Assembly: GCA_030704615.1 (NCBI GenBank)
Contig: CM060732.1
Location: forward strand, 78,287,053-78,351,052
DNA: 64,000 nucleotides
Source: Takakia lepidozioides
Taxonomy: Eukaryota > Streptophyta > Takakiopsida > Takakiales > Takakiaceae
Reading direction: 5' to 3'
Under the pieces are notes generated by a model that saw only the letters and a list, made by a program, of their open reading frames with translations, did no database searches and had not been told where the DNA came from. Below, piece after piece: positions 27,991 to 38,468 of the stretch. Numbering within the stretch: position 1 is the first letter of the stretch; each line of letters starts with the position of its first letter. The position numbers and the translations under genes are program-made.

Positions 27991-29089
27991 CATCAAGTTG
28001 GCCAAAGTGACCTTAACCTTATATCATGGGTTATTCCCATGAAACTTAATGGGAACATGAAAGTTTTTAGTTCCCAGTTGGGCACATGTTACACTCAATT
28101 CTTTATGGCTCTCTTGTAGAGAGAGAGACTTTGCAACATGTTGTCGTAGTAGGCTGCCATTAATCTCCACACCTGGCTGCCATATTACAACTGGTGAGGC
28201 AGTGTTCAGTTGACTCCTCCACATTACCAAGGCACAAAAGATGGCCAGATTTCCCTCACAACAGTACTGAGCTGCCACTGGCAGAATCCTGTTGGCAATT
28301 TTCCACAATAAAGTAGCTATCTTGGAGGCCCTGGTTGGTTGCCTAGTTGTTCTCAATCTTTGCTGTTGTTGCTTCTTAATTGGAACCAAAGACAACTTTG
28401 GAATTCTTGTCCGGTGTGGACTTGCCTTAGGGCGCACACCTTGTGATCTCTGTGGAAGTCCAAATGTTCCTTTTTGTATGAGGGCGTTCTCCCAGCATCA
28501 GGTTGTTGTTGCATAAGATCTTTGCAGACTTGATGATTGAGGGGTATAAGGCCTGGGGTTTGTTGTTGGCAGCTTGTGACAGGTGTAGTGAGAGGAAGAG
28601 GCAAGAACTCATTGCTTTTTTTATCACTCCTGGGGGAAAGATCACATCCTCTGCACTCGGACCTCTGAATCTACCATTACCTGGCACTACGTCTTCCCCC
28701 AACAATGGCAAGTCTCCGATGGGCTCTGAAGAGGTGGGTGAACTAGAGACACTGCAAGCTGCGAATTCCTAAAGCAAAGACACAGTTGGACTTCATAGCG
28801 GATATTGCTAATGTTTGTTAGCCCATTCCACTACTTGGTGCACCCCCTGTGGGATCCCATATATGGATAGTTGCAGTTACTAGCTTGTGGCCCTGGTTCT
28901 TGAATTCTATGCTGCTTCTGTTCCTTCTCGATCTTTGGTTTACTTTCATAATCCTTTCTAGCGGACAAGTTATTTTGCCAGATCCCCCCTATCCTGGAGA
29001 AACCATCCTCCTTTACAGCCATATCATTTGGTTGCATTAGTTCTTATAATGGCAGACTTTTCCCTGCCCTAATCCTCATTTTTTGCCAG

Positions 29090-30808
29090 GTTTGGCTGTT
29101 ATCACGACAACAGATCCTGGCTTTTTTCACATCACGGGTAGTTCACACCTGGCTTTTCTTACATATAATCTTATACCCCTGTAAAATCTCGTTGGTGTAG
29201 ATTGAACCAAAGAAAAGTCGCTTCGTGTAGACTAGTCTGCACCAAGCTCACACCTTCTGTGGTCAACGGTCGTTGATCGAGAAGGTGTCAAACAGTATAC
29301 AAGGCTTATCTCACACCAGTGTGAGAATGAGCCATATAGTGTAAATTAATCCACACAATGGGGGTCAACTATACGATGTGGCATGTTGACTAGACATGGT
29401 GTGAGAAAGGTTATTGGGCTTATCTTACACTAGTGTGGATTATGTCACATTGGTAAGACACATCGATTAAGAGACTCAGAGGTGGCTAACTAGACATGGT
29501 GTGAGAAATGTTACTGGGCTTATTTTACACTAGTGTGGATTGTGTCACATATGTAGGACACGTGGATAAAGGGACTCAGATCAACTGTATGATCATCTGT
29601 GCTGGGCAAGAGATATGGGAGAGGTGGGGCAAGAGACATGCCTAGTCTAGCACCTTTCGGACAGTATTGTAGAGAGGTCGTGGACCTCGTGAAGTGTCTC
29701 GAATGTGTGAGAAATCATGTTGCATGATTGTGACGGTATATATAACTAATGACTAGACGTGTCACACTCTTTATATTTCAAAGTTTGTTATGTTTATATA
29801 CAATCAAACGACTTATGTTGTGCATGAATGTGTAATAGGTGTATTGGTTAGTGTATAGTGACTTAGTGATGTTATAATGAGGAGGTCTTAGGCAAAGTTT
29901 TTTTTTAGGGATTTTGAAAAGGGGTAGGAGTGGCTATATATATTGGGTGTAGGGTAGTGCAAATGGCCCACTCTAGGTAATTTTCCTCGAATTGGTAGGC
30001 TACATTTATTTCCACCCTTGCCATATTTTGCGAATCAAATGGATGTTGATGAGCAATAGAAGGTGAAGTACAAAAATAGTTGAAAGCCATAGGACGAATG
30101 GAACTCTTCTATGTGAAAACCATAGGCTAATTGGTACAAATGAGGTGTATAGTTCTCGCAAGACAGGCGACAAGCATCTCCACGGAGGAGGCCCCACAAT
30201 CCTCAACCCACTCCGCATCTGGCCTGTTAGATCATCTTGCATGGGGCCCGCCATGGCTATGCTGCCCCCATGGGTCCATAGGCGAGGACCTTTTTGAGAC
30301 CCCCCCCTTTTTGGCGAGATCTGTCTTATTTGGACCTCTTTTTCTCTTTGTTTCGTTCGCCAAGGGATTTTCAGGTGGCCAAATGACGAAAATCGCCAAT
30401 AAAAAAAACGCTGGTCTTAGGTTCAAGTGTGTATTGTCTAGTATTATGTGGGATGGTGTACGGGCAACCGTTGACCTGGGATGGGGCGAGGTCAACGGTC
30501 AATGCATATTTCAAATTTGGAATTTTTGAACCGCCAAAATTTAAAATTTTAATTTGAATTTTGAATTTTGAATTTTGCCACATTGTCAAGCAGGGTGTAA
30601 GATAAGCCGTCAAAAAATCCAGTCGAAATGGATGTAAGAAAAGTAAGTCAAAACGGGTGTAAAAAAAGCGATGTCAAAAGGGCCAGGTGCCACGTCAGGG
30701 TTTAGACGGATGGAAGATGGTTTTTTTGACACCATTGGCTTCTTCGACAAGGTGTTACATCTGCAGGTGTAAGAAAAGGTGTAAAAAAAGCCAGTTTCTC
30801 TTGTAGTG
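29090..30808 (-). mobile_element. CACTA-like non-autonomous element, left end uncertain
   Basis: On the minus strand the sequence from 30808 reads CACTACAAGAGAAACTGGC, close to the CACTACAAGAAAA end of plant CACTA transposons. Next come subterminal units with TTTTTTTACACC and TTTTCTTACACC. Similar units in the opposite direction (CCTGGCTTTTTTCACA, CCTGGCTTTTCTTACA) lie near 29120-29170, suggesting the other end. I could not find a clean CACTA at the left, nor a 3-bp target duplication. The interior has no transposase; near 30535-30580 it is simple AT-rich sequence. Confidence 0.4.
29391..29590 (+). repeat. Tandem duplication, 2 x 100 bp
   Basis: TAGACATGGTGTGAGAAA starts both copies (29391, 29491), each followed by TTACACTAGTGTGGAT and GGACTCAGA-like ends. 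It lies inside the CACTA-like element. Confidence 0.9.
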
Positions 30809-31408
30809 TATCTTTCAACAACTGCCTCTGGTACTTTTCTTTGTACACCTAGAGCTCCCTCCAGTATCTTTGGTTTAGTCCGTCATTCTCATTTCCCCCT
30901 TGTGTTTCCCTCCGGGATGTTCCCCATGTGTTCGTGCCTTCATGCCCCCATAGGTTATTTTTTCCTCTTGTATCTCTTCTCCATTTTAATATATTTCCAG
31001 GGCCTCAATCCCTTTCTTTAAAAAAAACAAAAAACAAACAAAACAAACAAAAACATGTTGTCTATGGAGAAAATGTGGTCAAAAGACCTTACACATGCCA
31101 CGGCTCCGATTGGTGTGTTATGTTGAGTCATGCCCCTCACTTTCACTTTTTTCTTATGTTTTGCCAAAGCAAGAGAGCCCATCCCCCTAAGATACATTAT
31201 TATTAGCCATAACATAATTCCATAAAACTTCATATCACTAAAACAATGGCAGGGCCTCCGTCTATCTCATGCCTTGTTTGTTATATTTTGTTACATTTTT
31301 CTCTTCAACACTGGCATTTCAGCATACATGAAAGAAATGATAGTTAAACTTCCTTGGCTTTATTGATATTGAAAGAATAGGGAATCTAATCAATTTTTTT
31401 TTGAGAGA

Positions 31409-31646
31409 GAGCCTACGACCAGACTTGAACCGGAGACATTTCCCTTGATATCTCCCCTATCGAGGCTCCAATAATTGTCCAAGGTTTAGGGTTTAGGGAA
31501 TTGTGGAATTGTGGAATTCCAAGTACTTTGGGTCGCTGGAAATTCACGAAAAATGGCAAAGTGGGCATTCGTGGGACAATGGTTGGAGCCTCGACATGAG
31601 AGACATCAAGGGAAAGGTCTCCGGTTCAAATATGGTCGTAGGCTCT
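31409..31646. repeat. Inverted repeat with tRNA-like arms (about 73-bp arms, 93-bp spacer)
   Basis: The arm 31409-31480 is the reverse complement of 31574-31646 with several mismatches. Each arm carries GAGCCTACGACCA, CTTGAACCGGAGAC (reverse of a B-box-like GGTTCAAG) and GAGGCTCCAA. Transcribed, it would fold into a long hairpin. The arms look SINE-derived. They share the GCCTCGACAT...GAGACAT stretch with the tandem array just downstream. Confidence 0.85.
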
Positions 31647-31744
31647 GTGGAAAAAAAAATGATTAGACCTAGATGACTTAGATTACATTGGACACTTGGA
31701 CCTCTACATGGGAGATGCATTTGGATACATGAATAGAAGATTGC

Positions 31745-32215
31745 ACTGGGGCTCAGATTGGGCCTCGACATAGGAGTCGCACTTGGTCTTAGATTTCAAT
31801 TATTGACACATGACCTCGACATAGGAGAAAAAAAATGATAAGACTTAGATGACTTTGGACACTTGTGCCAACGGCACAGGCTACCCTAGAAGTCGCACTT
31901 GGGCCTCGACATAGGAGACATATTGGGATACATAAAAGATCTTACACTTGGGCTTAGATGACATTGGACACTTGGGCCAATGGCACATGCTACCCTAGAG
32001 GTCGCATTTGGGCCTCGACATAGGAGATGCACTATGATACATAGGAAATTGCACTTGGTATTAGATTTCAATTCTTCACACATAGGCCGAAGGCACAGAC
32101 TACCCTAGAGGTCACACTTGGGCCTCGAAATATGAGACACGCTGGGATACTTAGGAAATTGCACTTGGACATAGATGGCATTGGACACTTGGGCCAAGAT
32201 ACCCTAGTATACATG
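31745..32215 (+). repeat. Degenerate tandem array, about 110-bp unit
   Basis: CTACCCTAGARGTC followed by TTGGGCCTCGACATAGGAGA recurs near 31880, 31991 and 32100, with a partial copy from about 31745. Each unit also has TTGGACACTTGGGCCAA or a variant. The units resemble the arms of the adjacent inverted repeat. Confidence 0.85.
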
Positions 32216-32479
32216 ATGACACAAGAATTCAGATATAATTCAAGATCCACCCGTCAATTTCAATGCTTAAACATGGTAAGAAAAATAATATGCCTCATAG
32301 ATCACTATAGCAAGAAAATCGCACACCACACCCTAAACAAACAAAAACCCAAATGAGAGAGAGGAGGAGGAGTCCTAAACAAGGTAACAGGATTTAATCC
32401 CAGAATCATCTGGGGGCAAGCTCGGTGGCATGGTAAGACAGATGAGGAGATGGTGCAAGGATGACATGCATCTACCTTT

Positions 32480-34029
32480 TTGTGCATCCTAGCAATGGGA
32501 GCTCAAGCTGGTCCATCCCATAGCATTGGTCATATAGATGGTATGCATGACGATCCGGAGATCAATGAGGAGCTTGGTGGTGCTAAGGATATACATGAAG
32601 ATGCAGCAATGTTGGCCTACCTTTGTACTGAAGAGACAGCAGCCAGTGTGACTGCTAAGGAGAGAGATCGGATCCTACAACGAGCCAAAAGGTTCAAGTG
32701 GGAGGGGACTCACCTACTCCGAGTATGGGATGATAGACGAGTGAGGATTGTGCCTCATCCAACACAACGAGCGCAATTGGTACGCCATGCCCATGAGGAG
32801 TTGGGACATTTTGGGGTGCGGCGCACTCATAGTTTGCTGCAAGGACAGTACTGGTGACGGGGCATGCACACGGATGTGCAACAGTTAGTGACAAGGTGCA
32901 TGGTGTGTGATAGAGTGCGAGCTTCTTTCAATGCACCTACTCCACAATTGCATCATTTACCCATTATGGGTTTGAGCTATCGTTGGAGTCTTGACTTCGC
33001 ATGTCCATTGCCACTAACGATTCGCCATAATAAGTATGTGCTGATGATGGTGGAACATTTCTCCAAGTGGATTAAATTGGTGGCATTGCCTGACAAGGCA
33101 AGTGAGGGGGCTGCGTATGCATTCTTAGATCGAGTGCTTAGCCAATTTGGTGCTCCAGCCGAGGTACTCACGGACCAGGGGAGAGAGTTCTTGGGGGAGT
33201 TTCAGGCTTTGTGTGAGCAAGCCTTGATAGATCACCGCACTACTTCTGGGGATCATCCCGAGGCTGATGGCCTGACAGAGAGGGTTGTACAAACAGTCAA
33301 GCGAGGCTTGCGCAAGTATGGCTTGCAGAAGGGACACTTAAGAGATTGGGACCTTCAGCTACCTTGGTTGGCCATGGGCTACAGGTTTAGCAAACAAACA
33401 TCACTTGCCTCGTTCTCGCCGTATTTCCTTCTCTTTGGCCGAGAGCCAGATTTGCCTGCATCTATTCGTAGGGAGACTGTAGTAGTTCTCAACCTTGATG
33501 ATCCAGATGTGTGGACACAAGCATGTGCAGAGTTGTTCACGAGAGTCATGCCTATGGCTTTTGAGAACCTTGCTATTGCCCAACACCGAGACACATTGAG
33601 GTACACCACTATACGTGGAGGGGGATATCGGCCAGGTGTTCGGCGTTTCCACCCTGAGGACTATGTGTATCTGCAGCAGACAGCGCCTACGACTTTGGAT
33701 GTCACCGCAAGGCGTGTGATTCTAAGGGTCTGGGAGGTGTTGCCTTCAGGAGTGTTGATTCTGGAGGGTCGAGATGGCATGGTATAGAAGGACCATTTGC
33801 GCAATTGTGCGCCATGTCACCTCCACATGTGGATGAGAGGATAGATCCCAACCTTGCAGTGGTATCTGCAGGGTTGCGTTGTATGCTATGTGGGTATGCT
33901 GGTGGTGCCGCAACCATGTTGGTGTGTAACAAATGCTCAAGGGGGTTACACATGGGATGCTTGACACCGTCACTTGAGGAGGTTCCTAGTAGAGAATGGT
34001 TGTGTCCACGATGCCTTGGACCTAGGTAG
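32480..34029 (+). pseudogene. Gypsy-type integrase followed by a PHD finger, fragment
   Basis: The first segment (32480-32857) ends with the integrase zinc-finger histidines (HAHEELGHFGVRRTH) and a TGA at 32855-32857. The next (32864-33787) begins in the same region with C-x2-C (CMVCDRVR). The catalytic core has Asp in SLDFACPLP, Asp in LTDQGREF, and the PEADGLTERVVQTVK block with Glu. A TAG ends it at 33785-33787. After a one-base frame change the sequence encodes a C4HC3 PHD finger (33870-34017): CMLCG, CNKC, LHMGC, WLCPRC. PHD fingers bind histone H3 tails and could steer integration. No RT or gag is present, so this is a 3' fragment of an element. Confidence 0.85.
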
Positions 34030-34284
34030 TGAGCATGACAATGGTGGAATTGACAAGTGATCCAAGGTCTAGCTGATGGGAGCTCAACGCCATGGATACT
34101 TAATTGAAGATCATGGATTGTAGGAAGGCGAGTAACGATGGGGCTACTTTTGCACCCGGTGTCTTGATCTATTGACTTTAGATACTGGGACATGTGCGAT
34201 TGAAGACCAAACGATGATTTTATTGAGATGGATACTTGTCAAGTATCCGGTGTTAGAGGGACCTAATCACCAGTTAGGGGGGCG

Positions 34285-34823
34285 ATTGTGGCATAACTTT
34301 CTAGGATTGTGTGCTTAGAATGTATGGTGGACAGCGATGTATGTTGTGACAAGATGCTTAGGTGCACCACAGCTGTCATGGTTTTAGTCATGGTTAACTA
34401 GAATTACCTACTTCTAGTTAACTAAGATATTTTGGATATTTATATTTGTATTTTGTATGTTGGGACTTCATTTGGTCTCACATGCCAAGTGAGGTGTCAA
34501 ACCTCACTTGGGACATGGGGATGGTTTTCCCCTTGTGAGTGTTGATGAGGGCTCATCTTCTTGTAGTTGAGCCTCCATGAGCCTCTCCCACCTCCATAGC
34601 TCTAGGTATTGAGAGGGAGTGTGGTGAGGGCTTTGTAGGGTGGATTCCTTTAGTAAAGGTGCCCTTGGCTTGACTTAGTTTATGTGATTGAGTGGATTCA
34701 TGAGTGGAGTGTTTCCATTGTGTGTTCACTTCCATTATCATTGTGACATAGCTTTTTAGGATTGTGTGCTTGGAATGTATGGTGGACAACGATGTATGTT
34801 GTGGCACGATGCTTAGGTGCACG
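34285..34823 (+). repeat. 84-bp direct repeat, candidate LTR starts
   Basis: ATTGTGGCATAACTTTCTAGG (34285) and ATTGTGACATAGCTTTTTAGG (34740) head two copies of 84 bp, about 455 bp apart. Upstream of the first is a purine run (agggggg), a likely polypurine tract, so TGTGGC at 34288 may begin the 3' LTR of the integrase-PHD element. The LTR end was not identified. Confidence 0.6.
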
Positions 34824-35117
34824 ACAAATTCTTGGATGAACAGGCCCACTCAAACTTGGGGGGCTTATTGGAATCTGACCTAGAATCTGGCTTCAGGTTT
34901 GCTTCGTAACATTACTGTAACAAGTTGCTAAACCCCGATTGTGCCTTCCTTAGGTGTCTATCTAGCTAGGTCTCAAGTCTCAAACTTAATTGTTTAGGGC
35001 ATTTGTGAAAGATGCCCAACGCTTAGAGCGCAATGTGGAATAGTGATCAAAATTTAAAACTTGCATAAAAGATTACGGCTCTAAGTTCGATGGAAAACCT
35101 CGGCGTTTCATAAGTGG

Positions 35118-35190
35118 CGCCACCCCAGGGGCTCGAACCCTGGACCACAAGGTTAAGAGCCTTGCGCTCTACCAACTGAGCTAGGACGGC
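35118..35190 (-). tRNA. tRNA-Lys (CUU)
   Basis: On the minus strand 73 nt fold as a standard tRNA. The acceptor stem GCCGTCC pairs with GGGTGGC (two G-U pairs). The D arm is GCTCAGTTGGTAGAGC. The anticodon stem CAAGG/CCTTG encloses CTCTTAA with anticodon CTT. The T arm is CAGGGTTCGAGCCCCTG. There is no intron. A- and B-box sequences are normal. The next three bases (35117-35115) read CCA, which eukaryotic nuclear tRNA genes usually do not encode; this may be chance. Confidence 0.95.
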
Positions 35191-35613
35191 ATAGATAAAC
35201 AGCAACGAAATCTGTATTTATTTTTACTTTAATAAATCTTCGCAATCCGTCCGTCAGTAGCTAACTTAAGCTGGGGTTTACAGAATTAGGTTTTCGTTAG
35301 GTTTTCGTCCAGCCCTGCTTGACTGAGGACAGCCGTTGATTGAGAGGGAGCAGACGGTCCTGGAGCGTCGGTATTCATCTTCTTGAGAGGGGCCTTCGCT
35401 CGTCTCTCTCTTTTGTCTCCGCGTGGCCTGCCTCCTCAAGCCCCAGGTACTGCCTACGTCTGGATCCCTCCTCTATGTCTGTTGAATGCGAGTGAGTGGG
35501 CATTTTCGTACGTGGTTGTTGTCAGGAAGATGTCGAACTATGCATGTAGTAGAGGGGTTTAGGAGCTGCTGTAGTATTGAATGGTGTGTTTGCAGGACGG
35601 CAGGGTAGCAATC

Positions 35614-37137
35614 ATGTTTACAGCACGCAGGAAGATCCAGAAAGAGAAGGGGCTCGAGCCTGATGAGTTCGAAGAGGCTGTAGCTCAGGTGGGATTTTCT
35701 CTTGCTTTTCTTGTGCAACGGTCGTGCTGTCTGTCGAGCCGAGGCGTCTTTTGTAGTATGGACACGGCTAATTTGGTGAGGTGGCAGAGGCTCTTACCTG
35801 GGGGGCTTGGACGCAGGCCTTATTCGACCTGGAGACCACGAACCAGGAATTGAAGAGTGACTTGCGGGACTTGTTCATTAATTCTGCCAAGTACGATGCC
35901 TCTCCTCTCTTACCTTGGAACTAGACCTCGTTGTGCTGTTATTGTAGGTTTTTCAGACTGTTTGCGATATCTTCTTAGCCGACCCACAACTCAATAAGTG
36001 GATCACTTTGCTGGTAGGGCACATTTAAAAGTACAGGCATGGAAGTAGACTGTCTACATTTATCCGATTGGTTAATCAAGAAAGCTGTGTTGTGTGCAGG
36101 GAGGTGGACGTGTCCAGCAACCGCAAGGCCATCATTATTCATGTCCCTTATCGCCTGAGGAAGGCCTTCCAGAAAATTCATGCCCGACTTGTCAGGGAGC
36201 TCGAGAAAAAGTTCAGTGGCAAGGTGAGTTCACTGTCTTCAGATTCATCTGAGTAACTGCATATCGCCTTCTACGTTGTTTGAATGTCCTGCCTTTAAGT
36301 CGCAATATAGGAGTCAGTGGAAGGCCCTGTAGACATTTGCCGTGGTCTCAGCTTCTTTTGAGAACATTGCAGCATTTTGTAGCTGCCTTTGATTTGACAG
36401 ACCTTGCCAGCTATTATTGCAATCACAGGACTGAATGATATCGCCTGCTCGGCTCTGTTCGCGTTGTCCCCCAACTGTAATTTTATTGAAGTGCTGGAAG
36501 CTCAGTAACTGCAAAGGTTTGTTGATATCTGCACAGTGTAGACAACCTCCTAGGGGTCTGTGTGAAAACCGATTCTACCTTGTCTGTATGGTGAACCTAC
36601 AACTGTATCACTTCCCAAGTGGTAATTGAGATTTTTTATTTGCCTGTTCAGGATGTGGTTCTCATTGCAACCAGGCGTATTTTGAGGCCTCCTAAGAAGG
36701 GCACTGCAGCTAACCGCCCACGCAGCCGAACATTGACATCGGTGCATGAGGCCATTTTGGAGGACTTGGTCTTCCCCACAGAAATTGTTGGCAAGCGTGT
36801 GCGGTATCGCCTGGATGGCTCCCGTATTATGCGAGTGTGTACCTACGCTTGTTTGCTTCATTGAGATGCTGTAGGAGTTCCCACTTGTGGTTTATTCTGT
36901 GGAGGTAGACATATGGTCTCGACGATTTCTTCAACAAGAGTCGTGAACGACAATTGTGATACAGACATTTGAAAGATTGTTCTTGAAACATGTAGACTGA
37001 ATGGAATGCAGGTGTACCTTGACCCTAAGGAGCGCAACAGCACTGAGTATAAGCTGGAGACCTTTGGAGGGGTGTACAAACGACTAACTGGAAAGGAGGT
37101 CACCTTTGATTACCCCATTCAGGAGGCAACAGCTTAA
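35614..37137 (+). CDS. RPS7: 40S ribosomal protein eS7 (RPS7), copy 1
   Basis: A component of the small cytosolic ribosomal subunit. Five coding exons: 35614-35688, 35817-35890, 36100-36223, 36652-36834 and 37012-37137, giving 193 residues, the usual eS7 length. The protein starts [16 protein letters not shown] and contains [18 protein letters not shown] and [32 protein letters not shown], and ends YPIQEATA. I chose the exon 2 start at 35817 because it joins AVAQ to ALFDLE as in plant eS7. A leader exon ends near 35446 and the second exon starts at 35596, so there is a 5' UTR intron. It is near-identical in coding sequence to the copy at 58279-59924. Confidence 0.97.
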
Positions 37138-38110
37138 GAGGGTTAAGGATGGCTATGTCCTTTCTGAGCAAAGTAGGTAGGGGGGTTGAGCTTGTAGTCG
37201 TGGGGTTGTCCTTCCATCCCGTCTTAGAATGGTAGTCCAATTCATTATGAGTTTGCCACATTCAGGCTCCGCTTTTGGTGGCATGAGCGTTTGGGTGGAA
37301 ATGGCTTGCCTACTGATTTTTCGTATTGGATGGACACTGAGTCTAAGCTTGTCACATGAGAGTCACTGTTAAGGGTACTTGTCCATGCGGTTAACTACTT
37401 TCCAATGTGAAGTTATTCGCTCACCTCTACTTTGTCATGGACTGCCATTTAGAGCTGCTTTACCTTACAACGTAAGGTGGCCCCTTGGGTGAACCTTAGA
37501 AATGATGTCCTTGCCAGAAAGAATTAAAACATTGTTTGCACGATTGTCATAGTTTGTGAACTTATTGCAGCAAGAGTTGATCTTGTCTGCAACTTTACAA
37601 CTACTAAATCCAACCTTTGCTGGGAAGCTGTATTACTTTGTGAGTACCTTAAAAGGTTGGAAGTTATAGGTGTGTTTTATATATGAGCAAGCATCTATGA
37701 AATTGATTGTCATCCATAATTGTTCAACCTTGGCTGTGGAACGAGACATGCAAGAAAGATTGATGAATTGCATTCCCAGGATGTCTGGGGAATAGCAAGA
37801 TTATCTAGGAATTGCCAGAAAAACTACTTGATTCTGAGTTGTGAAGCCATAGCTGAGTAGAGACAGGGAAGCCATATTGCAGACTGTACAGAGTTAACCA
37901 TCTTGAGGAGATTGGTGAGCTTCACAGAACCAAATTTCAAATGTCATAACTTGGATGATTAGCTGACTTGCAGCTGCTGGATCTGTTATGTGGCCTACAG
38001 ATTTGTTACTCCTATATCTGCTCTGCTTGAAAACTAGTCTCCATGGTGTACAGTGAAACAGGTGTCATATGCGTGTTGTTTGTTTTGCATGCCTTGTAAT
38101 GTTAGTAACA
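37138..38110 (+). other. RPS7 3' flank and spacer
   Basis: The first 120 bases resemble the 3' flank of RPS7 copy 2, including GTCTTAGAATG. The remainder holds no gene I can support. Confidence 0.5.
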
Positions 38111-38468
38111 CCACTGGAACACAGGAGTTCCTGATGTGATTGTGTGTGCCCCACTAGTTATGGTGGGTCAGTGCTTAGACAAAACAGGGAAGTTGTTCCT
38201 TCGTCTGGCTGGTTGGTAGATGGTGCAACCATTCCACTAGGCAGATTCAAGGTTGTACCTGATTGTGACCAACTCATGTTGTCAAGTGTCCACTGGAACA
38301 CAGTAGTTCCTGATGTGATCGAGTGTGCCCCACTAGTCATGGTGGGTCAGTGCTTAAACAAAACAGGGAAGTTGTTCCTTTGTCTGGCTGGTTGGTAGAT
38401 GGTGCAACCATTCCACTAGGCAGATTCAAGGTTGTACCTGATTGTGACCAACTCATGTTGTCAAGTGT
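38111..38468. repeat. Tandem duplication, 2 x 179 bp, overlapping the IFT122 C-terminus
   Basis: Copies 38111-38289 and 38290-38468 start CCACTGGAACACAG and are about 95% identical by eye. The right copy encodes the last 40-odd residues and stop of IFT122 on the minus strand. The left copy would encode the same peptide ([19 protein letters not shown]) but lies past the stop. Confidence 0.95.

Noticed and set aside
28024-28711. LINE reverse-transcriptase remnant on the minus strand (LLWKIANRILPVAAQ)
   Set aside because: The similarity to a plant LINE zinc-binding tail is short, stops are frequent and no catalytic motif is present.
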